Shown here one piece after another: positions 8,628 to 17,715 of a DNA stretch of 64,000 nt. The stretch comes from Chryseobacterium shigense. GTDB taxonomy: Bacteria; Bacteroidota; Bacteroidia; Flavobacteriales; Weeksellaceae. The stretch spans positions 721,368 through 785,367 of the forward strand of contig NZ_FTNY01000004.1 in assembly GCF_900156575.1 (NCBI RefSeq). The letters are read 5' to 3'. Numbering within the stretch: the first letter of the stretch is position 1; the number at the start of each line of letters is the position of its first letter. Below the pieces are notes generated by a model. It was not told where the DNA came from, did not search any database, and saw nothing but the letters and a program-made list of their open reading frames with translations. Made by a program: the position numbers and the translations under genes.

Positions 8628-8716
8628 AGGTTAGATGTTAGACATTAGATGTTAGACTCAATTCTGCATTCAAAATAACATTATCTAATTTTCAAATTAT
8701 CTAATTTTCAAATTGA
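8628..8716 (+). repeat. Short degenerate direct repeats between accB and accC
   Basis: TTAGATGTTAGAC is repeated across 8631-8657 with the variant CATTAGATGTTAGAC, and the 16-mer AATTATCTAATTTTCA occurs twice in 8680-8712. No coding sense; it resembles the simple TTAGAT-type intergenic tracts found in flavobacterial genomes. Confidence 0.6.
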
Positions 8717-8721
8717 AGAAG

Positions 8722-10077
8722 ATGTTCAAAAAAATATTAATAGCCAATCGTGGCGAAATTGCAATGCGTATTTTACGTACATGCAAAGAAATGGGAATCA
8801 AAACCGTTGCGGTATACTCTACTGCAGACAAAGATAGTCTTCACGTAAGATTTGCTGATGAAGCAGTTTGTATAGGTCCTCCCATGAGCAAAGACTCATA
8901 CCTTAAAATCCCTAACATTATTGCAGCAGCAGAAATCACCAATGCTGACGCCATCCATCCAGGTTACGGATTCTTATCTGAAAATGCTAACTTTTCCAGA
9001 ATCTGTCAGAAAAACAACATCAAGTTCATTGGTGCTTCTCCTGAACAGATCGAAAAAATGGGAGATAAAGCCAACGCCAAAGCTACCATGAAGGCTGCAG
9101 GTGTACCATGTGTACCCGGTTCCGACGGATTGATTGAATCTTACGAGCATGCGGTAAAAGTGGCTGCAGAAACAGGATACCCTGTCATGATCAAAGCTAC
9201 TGCAGGTGGTGGTGGTAAAGGGATGAGAGCCGTATGGAAAGCTGAAGACCTTAAAGATCACTGGGAATCTGCCATTCAGGAAGCGGTAGCTGCCTTCGGA
9301 AACGGAGGAATGTACATGGAGAAACTGATTGAAGAGCCCAGACATATTGAGATCCAGGTTGCCGGTGACCAATATGGAAAAGCATGTCATCTTTCTGAAA
9401 GAGACTGTTCTGTACAGAGAAGAAACCAGAAGCTGACGGAAGAAACTCCTTCTCCATTCATGACTGACGAACTTCGTGAGAAAATGGGTGAAGCGGCAGT
9501 AAAAGCGGCAGAATTCATCGGATATGAAGGCGTAGGTACTATTGAATTCCTTGTAGACAAACACAGAAATTTCTATTTCATGGAAATGAATACGAGAATC
9601 CAGGTAGAGCACCCGATCACTGAGCAGGTAATTGATTATGATCTGATCAGAGAACAAATCCTTCTTGCTGCAGGAACTCCTATTTCAGGGATCAACTATT
9701 ATCCGAAACTGCACTCTATTGAATGTAGAATCAATGCTGAAGATCCTTATGCTGACTTCAGACCTTCTCCGGGGAAAATCACAGGATTGAATATTCCCGG
9801 TGGTCACGGAATCAGAGTAGATACTCACGTTTATTCAGGATATACCATTCCTTCCAACTATGACTCCATGATTGCCAAGCTTATCACTACGGCTCAAACC
9901 CGTGAAGAAGCGATTGCTAAAATGAGACGTGCACTGGAAGAATTCTATATCGAGGGGGTAAAAACCACTATTCCTTTCCACAGACAACTGATGGATAATG
10001 AAGATTATCTTGCAGGAAACTATACCACGAAATTCATGGAGGATTTTGTAATGGATAGAAAATATGATAATCACTAA
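8722..10077 (+). CDS. accC: Acetyl-CoA carboxylase biotin carboxylase subunit
   Basis: ATP-grasp enzyme that carboxylates biotin on AccB. Motifs: FKKILIANRGEIAMRI at the N-terminus, the HPGYGFLSEN loop, ATP-binding TAGGGGKGMRAV glycine loop, EERDCSVQRR-type core (SERDCSVQRRNQK), and the catalytic MEMNTRIQVEHPITE. 451 aa from the ATG at 8722, in line with the family (449 aa in E. coli); the frame is also open to a TTG at 8713 but the family starts at the ATG. Follows accB, closed by a terminator at 10100. Confidence 0.96.
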   Translation: MFKKILIANRGEIAMRILRTCKEMGIKTVAVYSTADKDSLHVRFADEAVCIGPPMSKDSYLKIPNIIAAAEITNADAIHPGYGFLSENANFSRICQKNNIKFIGASPEQIEKMGDKANAKATMKAAGVPCVPGSDGLIESYEHAVKVAAETGYPVMIKATAGGGGKGMRAVWKAEDLKDHWESAIQEAVAAFGNGGMYMEKLIEEPRHIEIQVAGDQYGKACHLSERDCSVQRRNQKLTEETPSPFMTDELREKMGEAAVKAAEFIGYEGVGTIEFLVDKHRNFYFMEMNTRIQVEHPITEQVIDYDLIREQILLAAGTPISGINYYPKLHSIECRINAEDPYADFRPSPGKITGLNIPGGHGIRVDTHVYSGYTIPSNYDSMIAKLITTAQTREEAIAKMRRALEEFYIEGVKTTIPFHRQLMDNEDYLAGNYTTKFMEDFVMDRKYDNH

Positions 10078-10099
10078 GATTATTGATATATAACCTTGT

Positions 10100-10128
10100 A
10101 AACTGCCTCTTTTTGGGGCAGTTTTTTT
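10100..10128 (+). terminator. Rho-independent terminator of accBC
   Basis: Stem AAACTGCC / GGCAGTTT with a loop of about 9 nt and seven T residues. Apart from the tssD promoter, I see nothing else in the remaining 280 nt of this gap, which is AT-rich. Confidence 0.75.
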
Positions 10129-10332
10129 ATTTCTGAAATTTTGACATTTCCTGTTCTCTCAAGAAATAGCGAAAGCGTTTTCCCTTGCTTTCTTTAATGG
10201 CCCTGTCTATGGGAAGTTAATAAACACTTATCAACAAAAACCTTAATCCATTGACAGCCAACAAAAAAAATCCCTAACATTTGTTAGTCGCAGAATTACG
10301 ACACTTTTTAAAATTTCTTCAAAAATTTTTTT

Positions 10333-10359
10333 TTGATACTATAATTACTTTTATTTTTG
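10333..10359 (+). promoter_or_regulatory. Candidate tssD promoter
   Basis: TATTTTTG at 10352-10359 with TTG at 10333-10335 (16-nt spacer, shorter than the usual 19). The implied leader is about 48 nt. Confidence 0.5.
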
Positions 10360-10411
10360 ATAACATAAAACAACAAAACGCACAAATATTAACAATTAAA
10401 ATTTACTAATC

Positions 10412-10816
10412 ATGGCAGAAAGAAATTCAAGAGGAATTTTAAAATTCAATGGCGGCGAAGGACAAAAGTTATTAAAACTTAACTACAGTGTATCCCGCTC
10501 TACCGATGTATCAGGAAGAGTAGCATCAGACCCGTCTAATGCGCTGATCAAACTTACAGTGGAAGCCACTGAAAAATCGGATATCCTGGAAAGCCTTCTA
10601 AACGGAAAATACAAGCCGACAAGCGGAGAGGTAACATTTAACAAATCTCACGAAGAAGGAACATTAACTACTCTGAAATGGGAAAACGGATATGTGATCC
10701 AGCATGAATTAGACTTTGATGCAGTAGATGACAACAGTATGTATATTACTTTTGTGATCAGTGCAGAGCAAATTGATCTTGGAAATTCTTCTTACAGAGG
10801 AGAATGGCCTTCTTAG
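10412..10816 (+). CDS. tssD: Type VI secretion tube protein TssD (Hcp-like), orphan
   Basis: 134-aa soluble protein matching the TssD/Hcp family of the Bacteroidota type VI secretion system (T6SSiii), whose hexameric rings form the inner tube. It starts MAERNSRGILKFNG, has the conserved LKLNYSVSRSTD strand and DPSNALIKLTVEATE, and ends in a beta-rich half with FDAVDD and YRGEWPS. No signal peptide, consistent with a cytoplasmic tube subunit. No other tss gene is within the window; it has its own promoter and terminator, so it is monocistronic. In T6SSiii genomes extra tssD copies away from the main locus are usual, and some carry effectors; this one has no C-terminal extension, so it looks like a plain tube subunit. 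Confidence 0.82.
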   Translation: MAERNSRGILKFNGGEGQKLLKLNYSVSRSTDVSGRVASDPSNALIKLTVEATEKSDILESLLNGKYKPTSGEVTFNKSHEEGTLTTLKWENGYVIQHELDFDAVDDNSMYITFVISAEQIDLGNSSYRGEWPS

Positions 10817-10843
10817 AATATAATTTCTATAGCAAAAAACAGC

Positions 10844-10879
10844 AGACAGAACAGGCCCCAGCTGTTCTGTCTTTTTTTT
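10844..10879 (+). terminator. Rho-independent terminator of tssD
   Basis: Eleven-bp stem AGACAGAACAG / CTGTTCTGTCT, 7-nt loop, then T8. Among the strongest hairpins in the window. Confidence 0.88.
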
Positions 10880-11201
10880 GACGATCCCTATTTATTTTTA
10901 ATTAAGAAAGTTACAAGTGATATAAGATGAAAAATATTTAAAAAAATCGTAAAAACCGCATCCTAAGAAATAACACAAAAGCATTACTTGAAAACGGATA
11001 TCTATTTTCGTCAAAATCTCAAAGAAAAAATATCATCTTATCAAAGATATAAAACCTACATTGTCCGATTTGTAAAATAAATATTTCCTAAAACTGCGTA
11101 ATGCACCCTTAAAATACACTTTAATTACTGTCGTGTACCACATTACGTTTTTGTTTATGCATCTCATTAATAATGCTTAAATTTGTCGAAAACCAAAACA
11201 T
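10880..11201 (+). promoter_or_regulatory. AT-rich gap with rocD promoter
   Basis: Of this 322-nt gap only the end is interpretable: TAAATTTG at 11178-11185, 17 nt before the rocD ATG, with TTG at 11151-11153 (24-nt spacer, long). The rest is AT-rich and I see no small gene or hairpin in it. Confidence 0.5.
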
Positions 11202-12449
11202 ATGTCAACAGCAGCAACAGCAAAAAACTCACAGTATTTCATTGACCTTGAAGACAAACATGGAGCACACAACTATCACCCTCTTCCAGTGGTTCTTGAC
11301 CGCGGTGAAGGCGTTTTTGTATGGGATGTAGAAGGCAAGAAATATTATGATTTTCTTTCAGCATATTCTGCTGTGAACCAAGGACATTCTCACCCAAAAA
11401 TTGTAGCAGCTTTGGTACATCAGGCTCAGAAACTGGCCCTGACATCAAGAGCATTTTACAATTCAAATCTGGGAGAGTACGAGCAGAAAATCACGACTCT
11501 TTTCGGATTCGACAAGGTTCTTCCGATGAATTCCGGAGCTGAGGCCGTAGAAACAGCCGTAAAATTAGCCCGAAAATGGAGCTATGAAGTAAAAGGAATT
11601 TCAGAAAATGCAGCCAAGATCATTGTTTGTGAAAATAATTTCCACGGAAGAACAACAACTATTGTTTCTTTCTCTAATGATCCGGACGCCAATCAGAACT
11701 ATGGTCCTTTCACACCAGGATTCATCAAAATCCCTTACAACGATACTGCAGCACTTGAAGAAGTACTGAACAGAGAAGCAGGAAATATTGCGGCATTTCT
11801 GGTAGAGCCTATTCAGGGTGAAGCCGGTGTTTATGTTCCGGACGAAGGTTTTCTGAAAAATGCTTCTGAACTGTGCAAAAAACATAATGTTCTTTTCATC
11901 GCTGACGAGGTTCAGACGGGTATTGCCAGAACAGGACAACTGATTGCGTGTCATCACGAAAATGTACAGCCGGATATCCTGATCTTAGGAAAAGCCCTTT
12001 CCGGAGGAATGTACCCCGTATCAGCAGTATTGGCGAATGATAACATTATGAATGTCATCAAGCCTGGACAGCACGGTTCTACTTTCGGAGGAAACCCAAT
12101 TGCCTGTGCAGTAGCAGTAGCAGCTTTAGATGTAGTGGCTGATGAAAAACTTTCTGAAAGAGCAGAACAGCTAGGCCAGATTTTCAGATCTGAAATTGAA
12201 AAAATTATTGAAAAGAACAGCCTTATTACCAAAGTAAGAGGAAAAGGTCTCTTAAATGCGATTTTAATCAACGATACTCCTGACAGTTCTACAGCATGGA
12301 ACCTATGTCTTCAGCTGAAAGAAAATGGTCTTCTTGCAAAACCTACGCACGGAAATATCATCAGATTGGCACCTCCTTTGGTGATTACAGAAGAGCAGCT
12401 TTTAGACTGCGTTAAAATTATTGAAAAAACTATTACAGAATTTCGTTAA
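11202..12449 (+). CDS. rocD: Ornithine--oxo-acid transaminase
   Basis: PLP-dependent class III aminotransferase (415 aa) converting ornithine and 2-oxoglutarate to glutamate semialdehyde and glutamate. Ornithine aminotransferase hallmarks are the N-terminal GAHNYHPLPVVLDRGEG, MNSGAEAVETAVKLAR (PLP phosphate loop), FHGRTTT, ADEVQTGIARTG with the ring-stacking Asp, and LGKALSGGMYPVSAV with the Schiff-base Lys. The family-specific start and the GAHNYHP segment separate it from ArgD and GabT. The stop overlaps the ATG of the next glycosyltransferase (TAATG), so the two are probably cotranscribed although no functional link is evident. Confidence 0.93.
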   Translation: MSTAATAKNSQYFIDLEDKHGAHNYHPLPVVLDRGEGVFVWDVEGKKYYDFLSAYSAVNQGHSHPKIVAALVHQAQKLALTSRAFYNSNLGEYEQKITTLFGFDKVLPMNSGAEAVETAVKLARKWSYEVKGISENAAKIIVCENNFHGRTTTIVSFSNDPDANQNYGPFTPGFIKIPYNDTAALEEVLNREAGNIAAFLVEPIQGEAGVYVPDEGFLKNASELCKKHNVLFIADEVQTGIARTGQLIACHHENVQPDILILGKALSGGMYPVSAVLANDNIMNVIKPGQHGSTFGGNPIACAVAVAALDVVADEKLSERAEQLGQIFRSEIEKIIEKNSLITKVRGKGLLNAILINDTPDSSTAWNLCLQLKENGLLAKPTHGNIIRLAPPLVITEEQLLDCVKIIEKTITEFR

Positions 12450-13204
12450 TGAAGTTATCAGTCTGTTATATTGTTTTAAATGGAGAAAGAATCATAGAGA
12501 AAAGTATCAATAGCATTTACGAAATAGCTGATGAGATCATTATCGTTGATTCTTTTTCCACAGACAAAACTGAGGAGATTTGTACCGGATTTCCGAAAGT
12601 AAAATTTATCAGAAAAAAATTTCGCGGCTTTGGCTGTCAGAAAAACTATACCCTGTCTGAAGCTTCAGGGGAATGGATTCTGTTTCTGGATTCCGATGAG
12701 GTTCCGGATGAAACAGCGGTGAATGCCATTAAAGAAATTTTAAAAAGTTCCAATCCTTCTTACAATGTTTATCAGATCCATTTCAACAATATTCTGTTGA
12801 GAAAAACCATTAAATATGGCGGTTGGGGTAATGTATGGAGAGAAAGATTTTTTAAAAAAGGTCACGGAAAATATACCGATGATCTGGTCCACGAGTGCTT
12901 TATTACAAAGGATAAAAAAGGAAAACTGCCTGGGAATATCAATCACTATACCTATAAAAGTATTGCCCATCATATTGAAAAGATCAATAATTATACTCAG
13001 TTGATGGCAGAAAAAAAGGTTTCCAACGGAAAATCAGTATCCCTTTTTAAGATTATATTTTCCCCTTTTTATGACTTTATGAAAACCTACTTTTTTAAGC
13101 TGGGTTTCCTCGATGGTGTGGCCGGGTTTTATATTTCGATTACCGGGGCATTTTATACTTTTCTGAAATACATCAAGATCAACGAAATTCTTAAATTCAA
13201 ATAA
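12449..13204 (+). CDS. Glycosyltransferase family 2 (WaaE/KdtX-like)
   Basis: 251-aa GT-A fold transferase. N-terminal LSVCYIVLNGE and EIIIVDSFSTDKT hold the nucleotide-binding region; FRGFGCQKNYTL and LFLDSDEVPDE carry the DxD-type metal motif. The overall pattern, including the C-terminal half with a HGKYTDDLVHE segment, resembles the WaaE/KdtX group that adds a sugar to the lipopolysaccharide core, but the acceptor is an inference. One hydrophobic stretch near the C-terminus may bind the membrane. It is coupled to rocD by a 1-nt overlap and closed by a terminator. Confidence 0.82.
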   Translation: MKLSVCYIVLNGERIIEKSINSIYEIADEIIIVDSFSTDKTEEICTGFPKVKFIRKKFRGFGCQKNYTLSEASGEWILFLDSDEVPDETAVNAIKEILKSSNPSYNVYQIHFNNILLRKTIKYGGWGNVWRERFFKKGHGKYTDDLVHECFITKDKKGKLPGNINHYTYKSIAHHIEKINNYTQLMAEKKVSNGKSVSLFKIIFSPFYDFMKTYFFKLGFLDGVAGFYISITGAFYTFLKYIKINEILKFK

Positions 13205-13226
13205 CATTCCTGAGAATAAATAATAA

Positions 13227-13270
13227 AAACAGCCGGATAACCTCTTAACAGGAACCGGCTGTTTCTTTTT
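13227..13270 (+). terminator. Rho-independent terminator after rocD-GT2
   Basis: Stem AAACAGCCGG / CCGGCTGTTT separated by an 18-nt loop region, followed by a C-interrupted T-run. Confidence 0.7.
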
Positions 13271-13576
13271 CATTCTCCCACTATCTTCATGACAGACTTT
13301 AACGGTCACGCCTGCTTTACGTAGTCAGATAACCTCCGTTGATCTTTCTAACACCTCTGTCCAAAGGGTTTTCTTTACTTTTACTGTCAATTGTTCAGGT
13401 ACCTAAATCTTTATTTTAATGTATTTTTAAGCCACTGCATTTAATAATTAATTAATTTTGAATATTGTAACAGATGTCTATTGATGTAGACTTATACATT
13501 AGAAAATATATTAGCCTAAAAACAAAAAAAGTAGAATGCTATGGACCGTACATAATTTTTTAAAGGATTAAATCCC
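13271..13576. other. Non-coding gap, AT-rich
   Basis: 306 nt without a gene. TAATTTTG at 13453-13460 matches the -7 consensus on the plus strand but lies 117 nt from the next start and lacks a -33 TTG. No hairpin or small ORF stands out. Confidence 0.4.
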
Positions 13577-14353
13577 ATGAAAATTAACGATCCCAAAACT
13601 CGGATAACCATGCTCAGATTTGTTAAAAGGACCCTTGGATTGTCAAGAACAGAAAGTGTCCGCATCCTCATGTATCATAAAGTTCTTCCGGAGAAGCAGA
13701 TCTCCGGGAAAGATTTTCTTACCGTATCAGCTGAAGATCTGGAAAAACAGTTTCAATACATCAAAAAAAATTACAACACTTTATTTTTTAATGAGCTGAG
13801 TACGCACAGCGATCTGAAATATAAACTCATCCTGACATTTGATGACGGCTACCTCAACAATCTGCAGTATCTGGTTCCCTTGTTACAAAAGCATCAGCTT
13901 AAGGCGACCATCTTCATTCCTACCGGACTTATCCAGAGTGACGGGGCCGATCACAACCGGGATATGATGACGTTTGAAGAGATCCGGTCTCTTAATCCGG
14001 AATATGTAGAAATAGCGCTGCATAGCCATGCTCACAGAAACTATTCACAAATTTCCCTGCAAGAAGCGGCGGATGACCTTCATGAGAATATTCGCAACCT
14101 TGAAGAAAAACAGATACCTTTTACAAAAGTACTGGCCTACCCCTACGGAAAATTTCCAAAAAAGGGAGAACAGAAGAAAGCTTTTTTTGCGATGCTTGAA
14201 AAAGCAGGAATTACATCTGCTGTACGCATTGGTAATAATATAGACTCATATCCCTGGAAAAATAAATTTGAGATCAAAAGAATTGATATCAAAGGAGGTG
14301 ACAGTTTCAATATCTTTAAATGGAAACTGAGGCTCGGAAAGATCAAACTTTAA
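13577..14353 (+). CDS. Polysaccharide deacetylase family protein (CE4)
   Basis: 258-aa NodB-homology protein that would remove N-acetyl groups from a polysaccharide. Motif 1 with the metal-binding aspartates reads LTFDDGYLNN; motif 2 with the histidines reads ALHSHAHRNY (HxxxH form seen as HSHAHRN); the VRILMYHKV segment near residue 30 is common in this family. No signal peptide is visible; an arginine-rich N-terminus precedes the domain, so it may act in the cytoplasm or the exported start is elsewhere. It lies in the glycan locus and overlaps the convergent GT4 gene by 4 nt at the stop codons. Confidence 0.85.
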   Translation: MKINDPKTRITMLRFVKRTLGLSRTESVRILMYHKVLPEKQISGKDFLTVSAEDLEKQFQYIKKNYNTLFFNELSTHSDLKYKLILTFDDGYLNNLQYLVPLLQKHQLKATIFIPTGLIQSDGADHNRDMMTFEEIRSLNPEYVEIALHSHAHRNYSQISLQEAADDLHENIRNLEEKQIPFTKVLAYPYGKFPKKGEQKKAFFAMLEKAGITSAVRIGNNIDSYPWKNKFEIKRIDIKGGDSFNIFKWKLRLGKIKL

Positions 14354-15429
14354 TTCAGCAGGTCAGTGTAAAGGTTTTCATAAGCATCGGCCATTTCCCG
14401 ATATCCAAACTTCAACGCTCTTTCTTTTAACCGGGCTGCGTATTCCTCCGCTCTGGCTCCGTAAGCCTGCATTCCGGACGCGTAAACATGCTGCATGTGT
14501 TCTGCGGTGAAGTCATCAAAATAAAACGCCAGATCGCCGCCAATTTCAGGAAGACTCGTCAGTGTACTTAAAAAGACCGGTTTTCCAAAATACATGGCTT
14601 CCACGGGCGGAATTCCAAAGCCTTCGGCCAATGACGGATGGCAGTAAGACTCACAGTGCTGAAGAAGGAAATATTTCTCACTGTTATCTATATTTTCCAG
14701 GATATGTACCCTCGCTTCCAATCCTAATGTTTTAACTTTTTCCAGAAATTTTTCTTTATAGGCAGACTTTGCAGAAGAAGTGACAAGCACTAAATCGCGG
14801 TCATTCTGAGAAATAAGATCCAGGAGAGCTTCCTGGTTTTTCTTCGGAAACAGCACCCCAATATTTAAAATATATTTTTTACCCATGAAGCTGTAGCTTG
14901 TCTCAGGTTTAAACTCTGCCGTTTCCGGAAAGATCAGGCCGTTGTAGATCACCTCCGTTTTGAGGTTATTTTTCAAAGTAAACAGATGTCTGTTTTTAAG
15001 AAAATCATTTTTTACAAATTCTGAAATGCAGACTACAGCATCTGCATTCCCAATATTTTTCTGGACAACCTTTGTCATTTTTTTCACTTTTTGTTCTGAG
15101 CTTCCGTCATGGAGAAAGTTAAGATCATGGAGTGTGACAACCTTTTTCTGTCCGTTTTTTACGGTATGAAAATATTTAGAAAGCTGGTGCGCTGTATGAA
15201 TCAGGACAAAGGATTGGGTATTGATAGAGATTTTTTTTTGCCAGAATCTCCAGTCGATAATATTAAATTTTTTTTTCGTCTGTGGAATATTTTTTTTTGG
15301 TCCATAAAAGGTATACTCAAAATCAGACGTTTTCTCGTCCAGACCCTTTATTAATGAAACACATACGTTGGCAATTCCCGACTTCGGGTACTTCAATCTT
15401 TCGGCATCAATCAGAATTTTCTGTGTCAT
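14350..15429 (-). CDS. Glycosyltransferase family 4
   Basis: GT-B fold transferase, 359 aa from the ATG at 15429 (MTQKILIDAERL); an upstream in-frame ATG at 15450 would add seven residues but the conserved strand begins at the downstream one. The C-terminal Rossmann domain has NIGVLFPKKNQ and the nucleotide-sugar motif SLAEGFGIPPVEAMYFGKPV (EX7E type). The N-terminal half has GIANVCVSLIKGL, the acceptor-side helix of mannosyl/galactosyl GT4 enzymes. The only minus-strand gene in the glycan locus; its start is back to back with 15489. Confidence 0.87.
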   Translation of the reverse strand: MTQKILIDAERLKYPKSGIANVCVSLIKGLDEKTSDFEYTFYGPKKNIPQTKKKFNIIDWRFWQKKISINTQSFVLIHTAHQLSKYFHTVKNGQKKVVTLHDLNFLHDGSSEQKVKKMTKVVQKNIGNADAVVCISEFVKNDFLKNRHLFTLKNNLKTEVIYNGLIFPETAEFKPETSYSFMGKKYILNIGVLFPKKNQEALLDLISQNDRDLVLVTSSAKSAYKEKFLEKVKTLGLEARVHILENIDNSEKYFLLQHCESYCHPSLAEGFGIPPVEAMYFGKPVFLSTLTSLPEIGGDLAFYFDDFTAEHMQHVYASGMQAYGARAEEYAARLKERALKFGYREMADAYENLYTDLLN

Positions 15430-15476
15430 TATGGTCAGGCTTTTCATCAAAAATATAAATTTAAATATGAAATTTT

Positions 15477-15484
15477 TATTTTTG
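15477..15484 (+). promoter_or_regulatory. -7 element only 4 nt before the ATG of the 15489 gene
   Basis: TATTTTTG ends at 15484 and the ATG is at 15489. As transcription in Bacteroidota starts about five bases after this element, the mRNA would begin at or next to the start codon (leaderless). Confidence 0.6.
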
Positions 15485-15488
15485 CAGT

Positions 15489-16466
15489 ATGAAAATTTGT
15501 TTAATCAGCTTCGATTTCTGGCATTATGATGAGCACATAGTGGAAAAACTGAGTGATAGAGGCATTCAGGCATGCCACATCAACATCGGAGCCTTTACCC
15601 ATAAAAATACCGGAGAGCGTATAAAAAACACGTTCAGCAAAATTTTTCTGGGAAAAAACCCGAAATATTACAAAAGACAAAGTTTCATATTGGAATCTCT
15701 GGAAAAAATTGGCAAACAGGATCAGATCTTGGTTATCAATCCTGAAGCTATTGACGAAAGCATTCACCAAAAGATCCGTGAATACGCAGATAGGAATATT
15801 GCTTACCTCTATGACAGCATGGCCAGAAACCCGGCAACCCATCTTTTACATTATTTTGATACTATATTTTCTTTCGATGATCAGGATGTGAAAAACTTCG
15901 GATTCGAAAAGATTACCAATTACAATTATCTTGACCATCTTCCGGCATCCCAACAACGTCCTAAACTAGACCTGTTTTATATTACATCTTATGACCAAAA
16001 AAGACTTTCTGCTTTGAATCTCCTGATTAACAGATTGTCTCCGATGAAAATAAAATTCGAAGTTTATATAGCGGGAAAAAAAGGCTGGAAAAACAAACTG
16101 AATCAGATCATTGATCAAAAGAACATTGACATTTTAAAGTTCGGAAGAAAAAAAATACCTCATCACGCTCTGCCGACTTATTATAAAAACACTAAAGTCA
16201 TTCTTGATCTGATGCGGGCTGACCAAACCGGCCTCAGCTTCAGAATATTTGAAGCAATGGCTCTGGAAAAGAAGATCATAACGGATAATCCGACCATCAA
16301 AACTTATGATTTCTATAATCCAAACAACATCTTGGTACTGGATAAGAATTTCCGTAATGTGAAAAAAGATTTTTTTAGTACGCCATACGAAAAACTGCCT
16401 GAGGAAGTTTATTATAAGTATACTCTTGATCATTGGGTAAATACTGTCTTTAAACTGAATCCATGA
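15489..16466 (+). CDS. CgeB-like glycosyltransferase domain protein
   Basis: 325-aa protein without signal peptide. It has the GT-B like layout of CgeB-type proteins (glycosyltransferase family 1 related): N-terminal MKICLISFDFWHYDE, central YLYDSMARNP and FDTIFSFDDQDVKNFG, and a C-terminal segment with LDLMRADQTGLSFRIFEAMA, where the SFRIFEAMA resembles the E-containing nucleotide-sugar helix. The substrate is unknown. The stop overlaps the next GT4 start by 4 nt (ATGA), so the two are translationally coupled. Probably leaderless. Assignment to a transferase is good, to CgeB itself less sure. Confidence 0.7.
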   Translation: MKICLISFDFWHYDEHIVEKLSDRGIQACHINIGAFTHKNTGERIKNTFSKIFLGKNPKYYKRQSFILESLEKIGKQDQILVINPEAIDESIHQKIREYADRNIAYLYDSMARNPATHLLHYFDTIFSFDDQDVKNFGFEKITNYNYLDHLPASQQRPKLDLFYITSYDQKRLSALNLLINRLSPMKIKFEVYIAGKKGWKNKLNQIIDQKNIDILKFGRKKIPHHALPTYYKNTKVILDLMRADQTGLSFRIFEAMALEKKIITDNPTIKTYDFYNPNNILVLDKNFRNVKKDFFSTPYEKLPEEVYYKYTLDHWVNTVFKLNP

Positions 16467-17650
16467 AAGAAATAAAAAATGTACTTATTGTAACCCGGGA
16501 ATACCAATCTTCCCATACTCCCAAAGTAGGAGGCACAGGCGTTTTTTATAAAAATTTATGTACAGAACTTGTAAAAAGAGGAATCTCAGTACATGTTTTT
16601 CTGATCTCAAAATATACTTTTGACAGTAACGAGGATGGAGTGAATATCCATTCTATCAAAGATATTTTCAAAGCCAATCCTTTTCTGGAGCTGGTAAGAT
16701 CTTTTACCGGAAAAGTAAAAGCATTTGAAAAAATTTATTTTAAAACTTATCTATCTGAGAAAAAAATAATTTCGGATAAAATAAATGCCTGGATCAAAAA
16801 AAGCAACCTTCATTTTGATGTTGCAGAAACCCATGACTTTGATGGTCTGGCGCTTTCCATACCGAAAGAAATTCCTTATGTAATCAGATGCCACGGTTCA
16901 TGGTCTGTACTTGAAAAATATTTTGGATATAAAAAAGTCCATCAAGGAAGAGTTTTCTGTGAAAAGGAAGCCTTTAAAACTTCAAAAAACATCATTACGA
17001 TCTCCAGATATAATGAGGCCATCAATAAAAACCTGTTTGGCATCAAAGATTCAAAGCTCATTTACAATGGCATTGATGAAAAATTCTACAAGCCTGAAGA
17101 AAACGCGGAGATCATTCCCCAATCGGTTTTCTATTTAGGCAATGTCTCTTTTGAAAAGGGAGCAGAAACCCTCATCCGTTCTTTTATTCAACTTAAGATA
17201 GATTATCCTGAAGCATCACTTCACTTTATAGGAAATCCCAATCATTACCCTACTTATATTACTGAACATATTCAAGATACAGAAACCCGGAATTCCATTC
17301 ATTTCTACGGTAATAGACCGGCCACAGAAATCGTACAGCTCATCAGCAAAGCTGAGGTGGTATGCTTCCCCTCCAAAGGTGAAAATTTTAGCTTATCTTT
17401 GCTTGAGGTAATGGCCATGCAGAAACCTGTTGTATGTTCTTCAATCGACTCCTTTAAAGAAATCATTGAAGAACCGGTCAATGGTCTGATTGCTAACGAG
17501 GAAGAATTTCATGAAAAGATCAGCCTTATTTTTAAAGACAAAAACCTGAGAAGCAGTCTATCAATCAATGCCCGGGCTTTAATAGAATTGAAATTCGGCA
17601 TCGATAAAATGGTGGATGAAACCATAAGCTACTACCACGAGATTATATAG
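16463..17650 (+). CDS. Glycosyltransferase family 4
   Basis: 395-aa GT-B transferase. The N-terminal domain has TREYQSSHTPKVGGTGVFY, with the glycine-rich loop that binds the acceptor; the C-terminal domain has YLGNVSFEKGAETLI and the EX7E region KGENFSLSLLEVMAMQKPVV. Coupled to the preceding gene by ATGA overlap and followed after 65 nt by the GT61 gene, making a three-gene unit of transferases. Sugar specificity cannot be read. Confidence 0.87.
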   Translation: MKEIKNVLIVTREYQSSHTPKVGGTGVFYKNLCTELVKRGISVHVFLISKYTFDSNEDGVNIHSIKDIFKANPFLELVRSFTGKVKAFEKIYFKTYLSEKKIISDKINAWIKKSNLHFDVAETHDFDGLALSIPKEIPYVIRCHGSWSVLEKYFGYKKVHQGRVFCEKEAFKTSKNIITISRYNEAINKNLFGIKDSKLIYNGIDEKFYKPEENAEIIPQSVFYLGNVSFEKGAETLIRSFIQLKIDYPEASLHFIGNPNHYPTYITEHIQDTETRNSIHFYGNRPATEIVQLISKAEVVCFPSKGENFSLSLLEVMAMQKPVVCSSIDSFKEIIEEPVNGLIANEEEFHEKISLIFKDKNLRSSLSINARALIELKFGIDKMVDETISYYHEII

Positions 17651-17690
17651 AAATACAATTGACAGATCAAAGTCCATAATGACCGATCTT

Positions 17691-17706
17691 CTTAGGTCGT
17701 CCTAAG
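17691..17706. repeat. Perfect inverted repeat before the GT61 gene
   Basis: CTTAGG-TCGT-CCTAAG, followed by TTTT and then the ATG at 17716. It may be a weak attenuating hairpin in the operon, or an operator; the T-run is too short for a strong terminator. Confidence 0.5.
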
Positions 17707-17715
17707 TTTTAGAAT

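Noticed and set aside
8974..9657. Long antisense ORF in accC
   Set aside because: It lies wholly inside the well-conserved accC frame and encodes no recognisable protein; it is a codon-bias shadow.
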